Source: VBAS01 sp035318985
Lineage (GTDB): Bacteria > Bacteroidota > Bacteroidia > Chitinophagales > Chitinophagaceae
Direction of reading: 5' to 3'
NCBI GenBank assembly: GCA_035318985.1
Contig: DATHDP010000034.1
Span: forward strand, 1 to 17,720
DNA length: 17,720 bases
This document shows, piece after piece, positions 1 to 6,826 of the stretch; positions within the stretch are counted from its first letter, which is position 1; the number at the start of each line of letters is the position of its first letter. The notes beneath the pieces were generated by a model. It had not been told where the DNA came from and ran no database searches. It saw only the letters and a program-made list of their open reading frames with translations. The position numbers and the translations under genes were made by a program.

Positions 1-488
1 TTTTTTGCATTTTTATAGATCACAGGTACCATTTTCTTTTCAAATTTGCCTGGCATATGATAATTATCATACCCCGGCATATAAATCCCATCATGTTCAG
101 AAATGATATATTCTAATCCTTTTCTTTTTTTAAGATATACAGCAAATAACCCGGCAGGGTAAGCAACATGCACATGTACAAGATCGGGTGATGAACCGGC
201 AAAAACTTTATTGTACATTTTTCTCAACGCTGAAAATCTTTTTACTCCATTAATTACCGGCGAAAGAATATTTTTTACTGAAGGATAGTAGTATATGTAT
301 ACAAGTAATTTTTCATTTATTTTTTCTTCGATAAGTTCAGGCTCTTTAATAGTTTCATCAATAGCAGTATAAAAAATAGTGATCCGGTTATAAAGTGATG
401 CAGCTTCAGCATGTCTCTTTATAAAATCTCCGGTGTAAGGATTTCTGCGGCTGGGGAACCAACTTGGCAAATAAAGGATATGCTTCAT
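1..488 (-). CDS. Glycosyltransferase family 4, N-terminal part (cut by window edge)
   Basis: This reading frame starts at an ATG (488-486) and is open for 162 codons to the left edge, so only the N-terminal half is visible. The start reads MKHILYLPSWFPSRRNPYTG and is followed by GDFIKRHAEAA, which is typical of the N-terminal Rossmann domain of GT-B retaining glycosyltransferases (GT4 type). Further on are SPDLVHVHVAYPAGLFA (about residues 101-117) and ISEHDG (about 131-136), the usual 'DLVHVH' strand and 'TEH' loop of this family. The donor-binding EX7E motif would lie outside the window. The gene begins 5 bp after the stop of the flippase, so the two are probably co-transcribed in a surface-polysaccharide operon. 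The sugar substrate cannot be told from this fragment. Confidence 0.85.
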   Translation of the reverse strand, partial: MKHILYLPSWFPSRRNPYTGDFIKRHAEAASLYNRITIFYTAIDETIKEPELIEEKINEKLLVYIYYYPSVKNILSPVINGVKRFSALRKMYNKVFAGSSPDLVHVHVAYPAGLFAVYLKKRKGLEYIISEHDGIYMPGYDNYHMPGKFEKKMVPVIYKNAK

Positions 489-493
489 CTATT

Positions 494-1792
494 TTAATTA
501 TCTGATCTCAGATTTTTTCTTGAAAATAAATTAAAATCAGATCTTTTGATCAGGAAAAGATCTTTTAAAGATATTTTGATAAACGACATTGCCCGGTAAA
601 TAAAATATATCGATGTAACAGAATATGCGATCATATTAGCGATCGCCGCCCCCTGGTAACTTAATGTTGGTATCAATAACAGGTCCAGCAAAAGCATGAA
701 TACACAACAAAGAACAGAACCAATAAGATTTATTTTCAGTAACCTGTTAGCTGAAAAATAAGCTGCAAGCATTGTTGTGATTGTAAAGAGTAAATATCCC
801 GGCAACATGATCAATAGCGATAGAAAGCCGTTGAAATAGATCGCGGGTAAAAAGAATGTATAAATAATAAGTGATACGCTGATGACCAGCAGGCCTAAAA
901 TAAAATGGGTATAAAATAAAATCCTACACACGGAAATAAATGCCGATTCAGTTAGTTTTTCGTTTTCATTTTTTAAAGCAGGAACTACTAGGCCTGCCAA
1001 TACTCCGGGAATGATCCATATTAATTGTGCAAATTTTGAGGCTTGTGCATACACTCCTACTACGGCATTGTCATAATAAAAATTCAGGAACCAATAATCA
1101 GCACGGAAGGCAACAAACTGGATAATATTCGTGATCAGCACTACGAAGGAAAATGAAGAAAATGATTTCATTTCTTCCTGTGAAATGTTTTTAAAGTTTG
1201 GATTAAATTTTATGATAAAAAATAAAAGCAAAACGATAGAAGGAATAAAAATAAAAAGACTATATATCCATATTGGATATTCGGAAATAACGGATGGTTT
1301 GATCGCCCAGATAACCAGGACGATGAGAAATATTATGGTCGAAATAAAGGCTACGATCTTATTACAAAGTTTTGCTTCATGTTGTGAATAATAAAGCGAT
1401 AAGAACTTATCCATCAATACCAGACCAGTGAAATAAATAATTTCTGCAATGAAAATTTTAAGATCATAACTGCCGCCCAATAAAGTATGTCCTAAAAATA
1501 AATATGCGAGAATGGCGATGATGTAGAAAAAGAATAATTGAATACCGGTAGTGATAATTGTAAAGGAGAATATTTTATCTCGTCCATAATTATTGCCTGA
1601 TATGCCATGCCAAACAATTGCCGCATCAGTTCCTAATCCTGTAACAATATGGATCAATGCCGCATTTACAATGATCAAAGAAAGAGAGCCGAATTGGCTG
1701 GCACCGGCAAGCTTTGCGATCAGCAAGCTGATCAAAAAACCAATTCCCGTAAAAATGATCCTGAAAATAAATCCGCGAAGAAGAAGTTGCAC
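494..1792 (-). CDS. Wzx-like polysaccharide flippase (MATE/MOP superfamily)
   Basis: A 432-residue, very hydrophobic protein that would sit in the inner membrane with roughly 12 helices. The N-terminus (FRIIFTGIGFLISLLIAKLA followed by GASQFGSLSL) matches the first helix and loop of polysaccharide-biosynthesis flippases of the MOP superfamily. These move lipid-linked glycan units to the periplasmic face. The start is a GTG at 1792-1790; the frame is closed by a stop only 10 bp further upstream and no ATG lies nearby, so GTG is the reasonable choice. Length fits the family (about 400-500 residues). The next gene, a GT4 glycosyltransferase, follows after 5 bp, which supports a role in O-antigen, capsule or exopolysaccharide export. 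Other MOP members such as drug exporters are less likely given the neighbours. Confidence 0.82.
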   Translation of the reverse strand: MQLLLRGFIFRIIFTGIGFLISLLIAKLAGASQFGSLSLIIVNAALIHIVTGLGTDAAIVWHGISGNNYGRDKIFSFTIITTGIQLFFFYIIAILAYLFLGHTLLGGSYDLKIFIAEIIYFTGLVLMDKFLSLYYSQHEAKLCNKIVAFISTIIFLIVLVIWAIKPSVISEYPIWIYSLFIFIPSIVLLLFFIIKFNPNFKNISQEEMKSFSSFSFVVLITNIIQFVAFRADYWFLNFYYDNAVVGVYAQASKFAQLIWIIPGVLAGLVVPALKNENEKLTESAFISVCRILFYTHFILGLLVISVSLIIYTFFLPAIYFNGFLSLLIMLPGYLLFTITTMLAAYFSANRLLKINLIGSVLCCVFMLLLDLLLIPTLSYQGAAIANMIAYSVTSIYFIYRAMSFIKISLKDLFLIKRSDFNLFSRKNLRSDN

Positions 1793-1849
1793 AATCTTAG
1801 TTTATGCAAATAAAATATAATTTTAACCAAAATAAGGGATTGGGCTACT

Positions 1850-2719
1850 ATGTTTTATAAATTATTGAATGTTTATACTAGGAATTTCTCTTTCCCTCAT
1901 AGGGGACTAAAATACTTTCTTAAAGTGGCTAAGTCATTGGGTATTGCAGATAGAGTGTACAAAAAAAGGCTTCACAACAGTTTTTACATGTTATTAAATC
2001 CAACTGAACATATTCAGCAACAGCTTTTTTGGTATGGGTATTATGAAAAAGAACTGGGTGATCTATTAAAGAAGATGCTTCGATCAAATGATGTATTTAT
2101 TGATATAGGAGCCAACATTGGATATTTCTCCTTATTGTCCGCTAGTATTTCACCTTCTGTAAAAGTCATTTCTTTTGAGCCGGTGAAAGATCTTTTTGAA
2201 AAGATGAATGAAAATTTTTCTATTAATGATAATAAAAATATTGTGGCCATTAATGTTGCGGTCGGAGAAATGAATGAACAACGTGAGCTATATCTCTCAG
2301 CTCCTGATAACCTGGGTATGTCATCATTTTATCAACCAGAAAATTACTCAGGCAGAAATGAGAAAGTAGAAGTCATAGCTTTTGACGATTGGTTCAAAAC
2401 ATCAGGATTAACTAAAATTGATCTTATTAAACTTGATATAGAAGGGAATGAATTGGCAGCTTTAAAAGGAATGAGTGCGGTGTTAGAAAACCAAAAACCT
2501 GCCCTGATAGTGGAAATAAACCCAGAAACACTTTCGCAATTTGGTTTAAAACCGCTTGATATTTTAAATTATTTAAATCAATTTAACTTTGATGGGTTTT
2601 TAATTTCAGAAAATGGTAGACTTGTGCATTTAAATAGTAATGAAGTAAACCAAACCATAAATGTTTCGTTTATTCACAAGGACAAGAAGAATTCATATCC
2701 TGAACTATTTATCAAATAA
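1850..2719 (+). CDS. FkbM-family SAM-dependent methyltransferase
   Basis: A 289-residue soluble protein. The SAM-binding fold is clear: FIDIGANIGYFSLL (about residues 83-96, the glycine-rich motif I), then ISFEP (107-111), whose acidic residue normally contacts the ribose of SAM. DLIKLDIEGNELAALKG (191-207) is the family's hallmark second half, followed by PALIVEINP (217-225). FkbM proteins methylate hydroxyl groups, often on sugars of surface glycans. The gene is divergent from the flippase with a 57-bp gap, and 3 bp separate it from the potassium-channel gene downstream. Given its position at the edge of a glycan cluster, O-methylation of a polysaccharide sugar is the best guess; the actual acceptor is unknown. 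Confidence 0.87.
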   Translation: MFYKLLNVYTRNFSFPHRGLKYFLKVAKSLGIADRVYKKRLHNSFYMLLNPTEHIQQQLFWYGYYEKELGDLLKKMLRSNDVFIDIGANIGYFSLLSASISPSVKVISFEPVKDLFEKMNENFSINDNKNIVAINVAVGEMNEQRELYLSAPDNLGMSSFYQPENYSGRNEKVEVIAFDDWFKTSGLTKIDLIKLDIEGNELAALKGMSAVLENQKPALIVEINPETLSQFGLKPLDILNYLNQFNFDGFLISENGRLVHLNSNEVNQTINVSFIHKDKKNSYPELFIK

Positions 2720-2722
2720 TCC

Positions 2723-3703
2723 ATGGCGATTTTTAAGAGAAAAATAGATATTCAATCGGACCTGAACACTGGGTTTGGAATAAACAGTGAAAATAGCAGT
2801 GGCCGGTTTTATGATCGTAAGAGCGGTGGTGCAAATGTGATAAAAAGAGGGATTGGAATTCTGAACAGACATAGCTGGTATCATACGATGCTTGCAATGC
2901 CAAGAACAAAATTTCTTTCGTTTTTATTGATAGCTTATATAATTGTCAATTTAATTTTTGCAGGGATCTATTATTTGATAGGGATCGATCATCTAGCTGG
3001 AGTAAATGCTGGATCAGCAATCAAAAATTTTAGCGAAGTTTTTTTCTTTAGTGCACAAACATTTACAACGGTTGGTTATGGACGCATTAGCCCTGTTGGA
3101 TTTGCCGCAAGTGCTGTTTCAACTTTTGAAGCTTTCCTCGGGTTGTTAAGTTTTGCGATAGCGACAGGTTTATTTTATGGAAGATTTTCCCGGCCACGGG
3201 CATTTCTCAGTTTTAGTCATAATGCGATCATAGCTCCGTATAAAAATGGAACTGCCTTAATGTTTCGCATGGCACCATATAAAAACAATATTTTATCTGA
3301 AGCGGAAGTAAAAGTTAATCTTGCCATGCAACTGGAAGAAAATGGAAAAATGGTTAATAGATTTTTTAATCTTGATCTTGAAATTTCAAACATCAATGCA
3401 TTGGCATTAAGCTGGACGATTGTTCATCCGATAAACGAAAAAAGCCCCCTCTATAATTTTAATTACACGGATATGGTGAATGCAAAGATCGAAGCATTGG
3501 TGTTTGTAAAAGCATTTGATGAGGTTTTTTCAAATACAGTTGTCCAACGATTCTCCTATATCGCGTCAGAGGTAGTTTGGGGCGCTAAATTCAAAATGAT
3601 GTATCATGCTGATGAAAAGAGAGGGGCAACAGTGCTTGATTTAAACAAATTGAATGATCATGAAAAAGTTGAATTACTATCTCCTGTTATCACTCCGCAA
3701 TAA
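2723..3703 (+). CDS. KirBac-like inward-rectifier potassium channel
   Basis: A 326-residue protein. The pore is plain: first membrane helix about residues 64-86, pore helix FFFSAQTFTTVGYGRI (107-122) carrying the selectivity filter TTVGYG (115-120), and second helix about 127-152. The second helix runs into FYGRFSRPRAFLSFS, the sequence that links pore to cytoplasmic domain in prokaryotic Kir channels. The C-terminal half (about 160-310) fits the cytoplasmic immunoglobulin-like Kir domain, with WTIVHPI, SPLY and VVQRFSY as recognisable pieces. It would form a tetrameric potassium pore in the inner membrane. The ATG lies 3 bp after the FkbM stop, so the two are probably co-transcribed. Its 3' end overlaps the convergent gene on the other strand by 27 bp. 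Confidence 0.92.
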   Translation: MAIFKRKIDIQSDLNTGFGINSENSSGRFYDRKSGGANVIKRGIGILNRHSWYHTMLAMPRTKFLSFLLIAYIIVNLIFAGIYYLIGIDHLAGVNAGSAIKNFSEVFFFSAQTFTTVGYGRISPVGFAASAVSTFEAFLGLLSFAIATGLFYGRFSRPRAFLSFSHNAIIAPYKNGTALMFRMAPYKNNILSEAEVKVNLAMQLEENGKMVNRFFNLDLEISNINALALSWTIVHPINEKSPLYNFNYTDMVNAKIEALVFVKAFDEVFSNTVVQRFSYIASEVVWGAKFKMMYHADEKRGATVLDLNKLNDHEKVELLSPVITPQ

Positions 3704-4072
3704 TCTATCCTGCTTTATTTGAAGAAATGATTTCCTATCTATATAGTAGGCAAACAATAAATATAATATTGGCAAAAAGCTAAGTAGTTTAAGAACAAAG
3801 CTGCCAGTAAAAAATCCCAGAAGGTAGAAAACAATTAATACAAAGACATTTCCAAGCAACTGCATATCATCAATAGAACAAACCACCTTAAAATGATAAT
3901 AACTGGGCTGTGTATAATTAAGATCAATTGGTTTTGTAAAATGAAACCCGTCTGTTACAACTATTCGGGGATGCTTGTCATAGACTTCTATTATAACCGG
4001 CTCTTCATTAGTTAACGGGTATATCTCTTTATTATTTACAATCACTCTTACATTCAGAATGCTGAGCAGCAA
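3677..4072 (-). CDS. Hypothetical membrane protein with two predicted helices
   Basis: I do not recognise this family. The frame gives 131 residues from a TTG at 4072-4070. A beta-rich N-terminal part (about residues 1-70, with NVRVIVNNKEIYPLTNEEPVIIEVYD split over two short strands) is followed by two hydrophobic helices (about 73-92 and 94-112) and a basic tail (DRLLRSDNRR). The domain order suggests a small sensor-like or anchoring domain fixed in the inner membrane. The start is uncertain: the frame stays open up to the tpiA stop, and the extra stretch (YYIVISRKKQ before LLLSILNVRV) reads like protein but offers only ATT codons. It lies 48 bp after tpiA in the same direction, so it is probably the last gene of that operon. 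Confidence 0.6.
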   Translation of the reverse strand: MLLSILNVRVIVNNKEIYPLTNEEPVIIEVYDKHPRIVVTDGFHFTKPIDLNYTQPSYYHFKVVCSIDDMQLLGNVFVLIVFYLLGFFTGSFVLKLLSFLPILYLLFAYYIDRKSFLQIKQDRLLRSDNRR

Positions 4073-4120
4073 CTGCTTTTTTCGGCTAATGACAATATAA
4101 TATTGAGCAGGTATATATTT

Positions 4121-4882
4121 TTATTTCAGTGAGCGGATGATCTCGATAAAATCAGCTGCAACCAGCGAAGCACCACCAATCAATCCCCCATCCACATCTG
4201 GGCAACTGAATAATTCTTTTGCGTTATTTGCTTTTACACTACCTCCATAAAGTATAGGAACTTGGTTTGCAACTGCCTCGCCGTATTTGTTTGCAATAAC
4301 AGAACGTAAATGTGCATGCATTTCTTGTGCTTGTGCAGTTGTAGCCGTTTTCCCGGTACCAATTGCCCATATTGGCTCATAAGCGATCACCATCCCTTTT
4401 ATTTGTTCCGGTGTTAAATGGAACAAAGACTCCTGCAGTTGTTTTGTTACAAATTCGTTTTGTGTACCAGCTTCACGAATTGCCAAAGCTTCGCCACAAC
4501 AAAAAATTGGAGTTACAAAATTTTCAATGCAAAGATTCACTTTGTCGGCGAGTATTGCATTTGTCTCTAAAAAGTATTCTCTTCTTTCGCTATGTCCAAC
4601 TACGCAGTAATTGATATTCAGAGAATGAAGCATTTCAACAGATATCTCACCAGTATAAGCACCAGATCTTTTATGATAACAATTTTGAGCTGCTGCATAA
4701 TAATTTTTTTCTTCTGCAACTTCGCTTCGTGTCATTGTCAGGTATGGATAAGGAACTGCAAAAATTGTTATTTGGTGATCTTTTAATTTAATTTCTGCTG
4801 CCAGGATATCATCTAAGAGTTTTTCTCCCCGCTGAAAAGTCAAATTCATCTTCCAGTTAGCTGCCGCAATTTGTGTACGCAT
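4121..4882 (-). CDS. tpiA: Triosephosphate isomerase
   Basis: Interconverts dihydroxyacetone phosphate and glyceraldehyde 3-phosphate in the cytoplasm (glycolysis and gluconeogenesis, EC 5.3.1.1). The 253 residues are the usual full length. All catalytic parts are present: ANWKMN with Lys11, VVGHSERR with the electrophilic His97, AYEPIWAIGTGK with the base Glu169 and the mobile loop after it, and the phosphate-binding LYGGSVK and GLIGGASL segments. The ATG at 4882-4880 starts MRTQIAAANWKMN, as expected. The gene begins 9 bp after the GlmU-like gene, so it is almost certainly co-transcribed with it. Confidence 0.97.
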   Translation of the reverse strand: MRTQIAAANWKMNLTFQRGEKLLDDILAAEIKLKDHQITIFAVPYPYLTMTRSEVAEEKNYYAAAQNCYHKRSGAYTGEISVEMLHSLNINYCVVGHSERREYFLETNAILADKVNLCIENFVTPIFCCGEALAIREAGTQNEFVTKQLQESLFHLTPEQIKGMVIAYEPIWAIGTGKTATTAQAQEMHAHLRSVIANKYGEAVANQVPILYGGSVKANNAKELFSCPDVDGGLIGGASLVAADFIEIIRSLK

Positions 4883-4891
4883 GTTTTGGTT

Positions 4892-6073
4892 TTAGTAGTT
4901 TTTAAAGATATAGGTAAGAATTGTTTTTTCATTTTCCATGATCGCTTTTCCTTTCAACTTTTTCCAGTTATCAATATCTGTTAACGCCTTTTCCAACTCA
5001 TATCTTCGCAAACCATCACTGCCCCAGGAAAAATTTGGAATATACTTTGGTGTAAGTCCTGCTTCAAAAATATTGCTACAAACACCCACTACTGTTCCTG
5101 TATTTATAGATGTATTAATTGATGTTTTCGAATAATCACCCATGAAAACGCCGCATTTTTTTCCGGCATCCATCTCTCCTTTAGTCGTCCATACTTTTAC
5201 GGCACATGCATTATTCTTGAGATTTGAATTAGTAGTACCAGCTCCAAGATTACACCATTCACCTATTACTGAATCGCCAATATAGCCATCGTGAGCTTTA
5301 TTTGAATACGCAAAGAAAACAGAGTTTTTAATTTCGCCACCGGCAGTGCAATAAGGACCTATAGTAGTTGCTCCATAGATGCGGGAATTCATTTTTATAA
5401 CAGCTCCTTCACCGCAGGAAAACGGACCCCTGATAGCGGTGCCTTCCATAATGAGAGAGTTTTTACCTATATAAATAGGACCCTCAGATGCATTTAGGAT
5501 ACAATGCTCAACGATTGCTCCTTTCTCAATGAAAATATTTCCGGCCTTAGTGATTCTATTCGTTTTTGAGATCTTTTGCGACTTTCTTTTTTCTGTCAGC
5601 AAGCTGAAATCCTGGCGGATCGCATAATCATTCAATTGGACAATATCCCATGGAAATTGAATGCTTTTTACTTCATCACGAATCGTTATTGCTTTTGATA
5701 CTTTTATTTTGTTTGGTTCCTGTATCTCTTTTTTTGAAAATCTGAAAATGATGCCGGTATTCCCATTTGCAGAAATAAATTCTCCGTCCTTTAATTTTTT
5801 AAGCGCCTTTATAAGTTTTGGAGTGGGAAGAATATTTCCGTGTATCATGAAGCAAGTATCATCTTCATTGATATTTTCAAGATGAATTGACCGATCGAGA
5901 TCTTTATAATCACCCTCCAGGCGATCATAGGATTCTATGCCAAGATTTTTTTCCCATTTTTCACGGATAGTGAGTATACCCACTCTTATGTCCTGTATCT
6001 GCCTGGTAAGTGTAAATGGATATAAGTTTTCTGGCTGGCAAAATTCTTCAGTGAATATGATTTTAGCAGGCAT
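4892..6073 (-). CDS. GlmU-family sugar nucleotidyltransferase / acetyltransferase (Bacteroidota type)
   Basis: A 393-residue protein of the 'alternative GlmU' type common in Bacteroidota. Its presumed role is making an activated sugar nucleotide such as UDP-GlcNAc for envelope synthesis. The N-terminal part (about residues 1-160), with YPFTLTR, DIRVGILTIREKW and FMIHGN, matches the divergent nucleotidyltransferase domain of this group. It lacks the usual GxGTRM loop of classical GlmU. The C-terminal part (about 176-345) is a left-handed beta-helix of hexapeptide repeats. The segment NKAHDGYIGDSVIGEWCNLG followed by AGTTNSN (258-284) lines up with the acetyltransferase active site of GlmU, including a His at 261. 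The exact substrate is inferred. tpiA follows after 9 bp. An intrinsic terminator lies just upstream and no good promoter was seen after it. Confidence 0.85.
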   Translation of the reverse strand: MPAKIIFTEEFCQPENLYPFTLTRQIQDIRVGILTIREKWEKNLGIESYDRLEGDYKDLDRSIHLENINEDDTCFMIHGNILPTPKLIKALKKLKDGEFISANGNTGIIFRFSKKEIQEPNKIKVSKAITIRDEVKSIQFPWDIVQLNDYAIRQDFSLLTEKRKSQKISKTNRITKAGNIFIEKGAIVEHCILNASEGPIYIGKNSLIMEGTAIRGPFSCGEGAVIKMNSRIYGATTIGPYCTAGGEIKNSVFFAYSNKAHDGYIGDSVIGEWCNLGAGTTNSNLKNNACAVKVWTTKGEMDAGKKCGVFMGDYSKTSINTSINTGTVVGVCSNIFEAGLTPKYIPNFSWGSDGLRRYELEKALTDIDNWKKLKGKAIMENEKTILTYIFKNY

Positions 6074-6091
6074 GTGGTAAAGCTAAAGATT

Positions 6092-6130
6092 TTAAAAAAA
6101 TAAAAGCCCCGAAGAAGAATCTCCGGGACT
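6092..6130 (-). terminator. Intrinsic terminator between rpmE2 and the GlmU-like gene
   Basis: On the minus strand an 11-bp stem (AGTCCCGGAGA paired with TCTTCGGGGCT, two G-U pairs) encloses a four-base loop and is followed by TTTTATTTTTTT. It lies about 50 bp after the rpmE2 stop and ends about 19 bp before the GlmU-like start. It should end most rpmE2 transcripts. The GlmU-like operon would then depend on read-through or on a weak promoter not recognised here. Confidence 0.85.
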
Positions 6131-6180
6131 AAAGTATAGCCATGAAAAACAAAAACTTAATAATATCCTAATGTAGGAAT

Positions 6181-6432
6181 TTATTTTTTCTTTTCGTATT
6201 TCCGTTTGAATTTATCGATACGGCCTGCCGTATCAACCAGCATATTCTTACCGGTAAAAAATGGATGTGATGTATTTGATATCTCCAGTTTTACAAGGGG
6301 ATACTCGTTTCCATCTTCCCATTTGATTGTTTCTTTAGAGCCAGCAGTTGATCTGCTTAAAAAGGTGTGACCATTACTCATATCCTTAAAAACTACTAGG
6401 CGATAACTTTTCGGATGAATATCCTGTTTCAT
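6181..6432 (-). CDS. rpmE2: 50S ribosomal protein L31, type B (zinc-free)
   Basis: An 83-residue ribosomal protein of the large subunit. MKQDIHPKSYRLVVFKDMSN, TFLSRSTAGSKETIKWEDG, EYPLVKLEISNTSHPFFTGK and VDTAGRIDKFKRKY follow the type B L31 pattern throughout. There is no cysteine, so it is the zinc-independent form, which in other bacteria can replace the zinc-binding L31 under zinc limitation. The frame is open 20 codons further upstream, but the ATG at 6432-6430 gives the conserved N-terminus. It has its own promoter (6490-6520), a short leader with a hairpin, and a terminator after the stop. Confidence 0.96.
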   Translation of the reverse strand: MKQDIHPKSYRLVVFKDMSNGHTFLSRSTAGSKETIKWEDGNEYPLVKLEISNTSHPFFTGKNMLVDTAGRIDKFKRKYEKKK

Positions 6433-6452
6433 AAATGTTTGATTTAAAGGCT

Positions 6453-6470
6453 GTACGGATTTGGCCGTAC
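6453..6470 (-). promoter_or_regulatory. Leader hairpin upstream of rpmE2
   Basis: A perfect 6-bp inverted repeat (GTACGG and CCGTAC) with a 6-base loop lies 20 bp before the rpmE2 start codon, inside the roughly 50-nt leader predicted from the promoter. L31 mRNAs in several bacterial groups have structured leaders that can bind the protein itself, so feedback control is possible. That is an inference; the hairpin alone is short. Confidence 0.4.
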
Positions 6471-6489
6471 TAATTAAAAAATTTAGCTG

Positions 6490-6520
6490 CAAAAGTAACG
6501 TAACAAGAGCTAATCACCAA
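6490..6520 (-). promoter_or_regulatory. Bacteroidota-type promoter of rpmE2
   Basis: On the minus strand the -7 element TACTTTTG (6497-6490) fits the Bacteroidota consensus TAnnTTTG exactly, and a -33 TTG (6520-6518) lies 20 bp upstream of it. This places the transcript start about 50 bp before the rpmE2 ATG. It begins immediately after the terminator-like end of the candidate small RNA. Confidence 0.65.
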
Positions 6521-6530
6521 CAGAAGGGGT

Positions 6531-6604
6531 AAAAAATAGAAAAGCGCCGGATTTTTCTTCCGTTCATTTGCCGAAGCTCCTGAACGTCTTACTAACCCAA
6601 CGCT
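6531..6604 (-). terminator. Terminator-like 3' end of the candidate small RNA
   Basis: An 8-bp stem (AGCGTTGG with CCGGCGCT, two G-U pairs) closes a branched region that contains the UUCG hairpin (6586-6561). It is followed directly by TTTTCTATTTTTT on the minus strand. It is larger than a standard terminator because of the inner hairpin, but has the stem-plus-U-tract form. Confidence 0.5.
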
Positions 6605-6622
6605 TTCCGTGAGGTTCTGTAT

Positions 6623-6742
6623 CTTTTGACGGACCATCGACCTCAGCGACCAAATTCTTCTTTTGACGGATTCCTCTGATCGCAGACCCTTCGAATCTTT
6701 TGACGGACTTTCCGGATCTCAGATCAAACTCGCTTTTGACGG
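6623..6742 (-). repeat. Four direct repeats of a 10-mer with 36-37 bp period
   Basis: The plus strand shows CTTTTGACGG at 6623-6632, 6660-6669, 6697-6706 and 6733-6742; the minus strand reads CCGTCAAAAG. Start-to-start distances are 37, 37 and 36 bp. The copies at 6622-6633, 6659-6670 and 6696-6707 extend to a 12-mer. The period is not a multiple of three and stops occur in the frames, so this is not a protein repeat. A CRISPR array is unlikely because the repeats are far too short and the 'spacers' resemble each other. Confidence 0.9.
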
Positions 6743-6826
6743 CTCATTCAATCTTATAATGCTAAGTTGCTTTGATAAAAGATACTTTCCAAATTTTTTG
6801 CCTCTTTGATACTCACTTGTTTTGCA

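Larger units (their letters stand above)
6530..6820 (-). ncRNA. Candidate small RNA with four CCGUCAAAAG repeats
   Basis: The yajQ-rpmE2 gap has no convincing protein but strong RNA-like structure on the minus strand. Four copies of CCGTCAAAAG start at 6742, 6706, 6669 and 6632 (spacing 36-37 nt). The three downstream copies share the 12-mer TCCGTCAAAAGA. Between copies lie small hairpins: GATC-TGA-GATC, GGTC-TGC-GATC and GGTC-GCTGA-GGTC, where base changes keep pairing through G-U wobbles. The 3' part has a hairpin with CGTTCA/TGAACG arms capped by a C(UUCG)G tetraloop, enclosed by an 8-bp stem (AGCGTTGG, 6604-6597, with CCGGCGCT, 6550-6543). A run TTTTCTATTTTTT follows, as at a terminator. 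A TAnnTTTG match (TAAATTTG, 6834-6827) could be the -7 element. The 5' end is approximate. I do not recognise it as RNase P RNA, tmRNA, SRP RNA or 6S RNA. Confidence 0.55.

Noticed and set aside
6514..6567. 17-codon leader peptide (MNGRKIRRF...) with an AGGAG upstream on the minus strand
   Set aside because: The start lies inside the UUCG hairpin stem and the frame runs into the U-tract and rpmE2 promoter. It is better explained as part of an RNA structure.
6623..6742. CRISPR-like array of regularly spaced repeats
   Set aside because: Repeats are only 10-12 bp, the sequences between them resemble one another, and there are no cas genes.
6541..6760. RNase P RNA, because of GGAAAGTCCG and ACAGAACC on the minus strand
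   Set aside because: These short matches recall conserved parts of RNase P RNA, but the order and spacing are wrong, the other core segments are absent and the 37-nt repeats do not fit.
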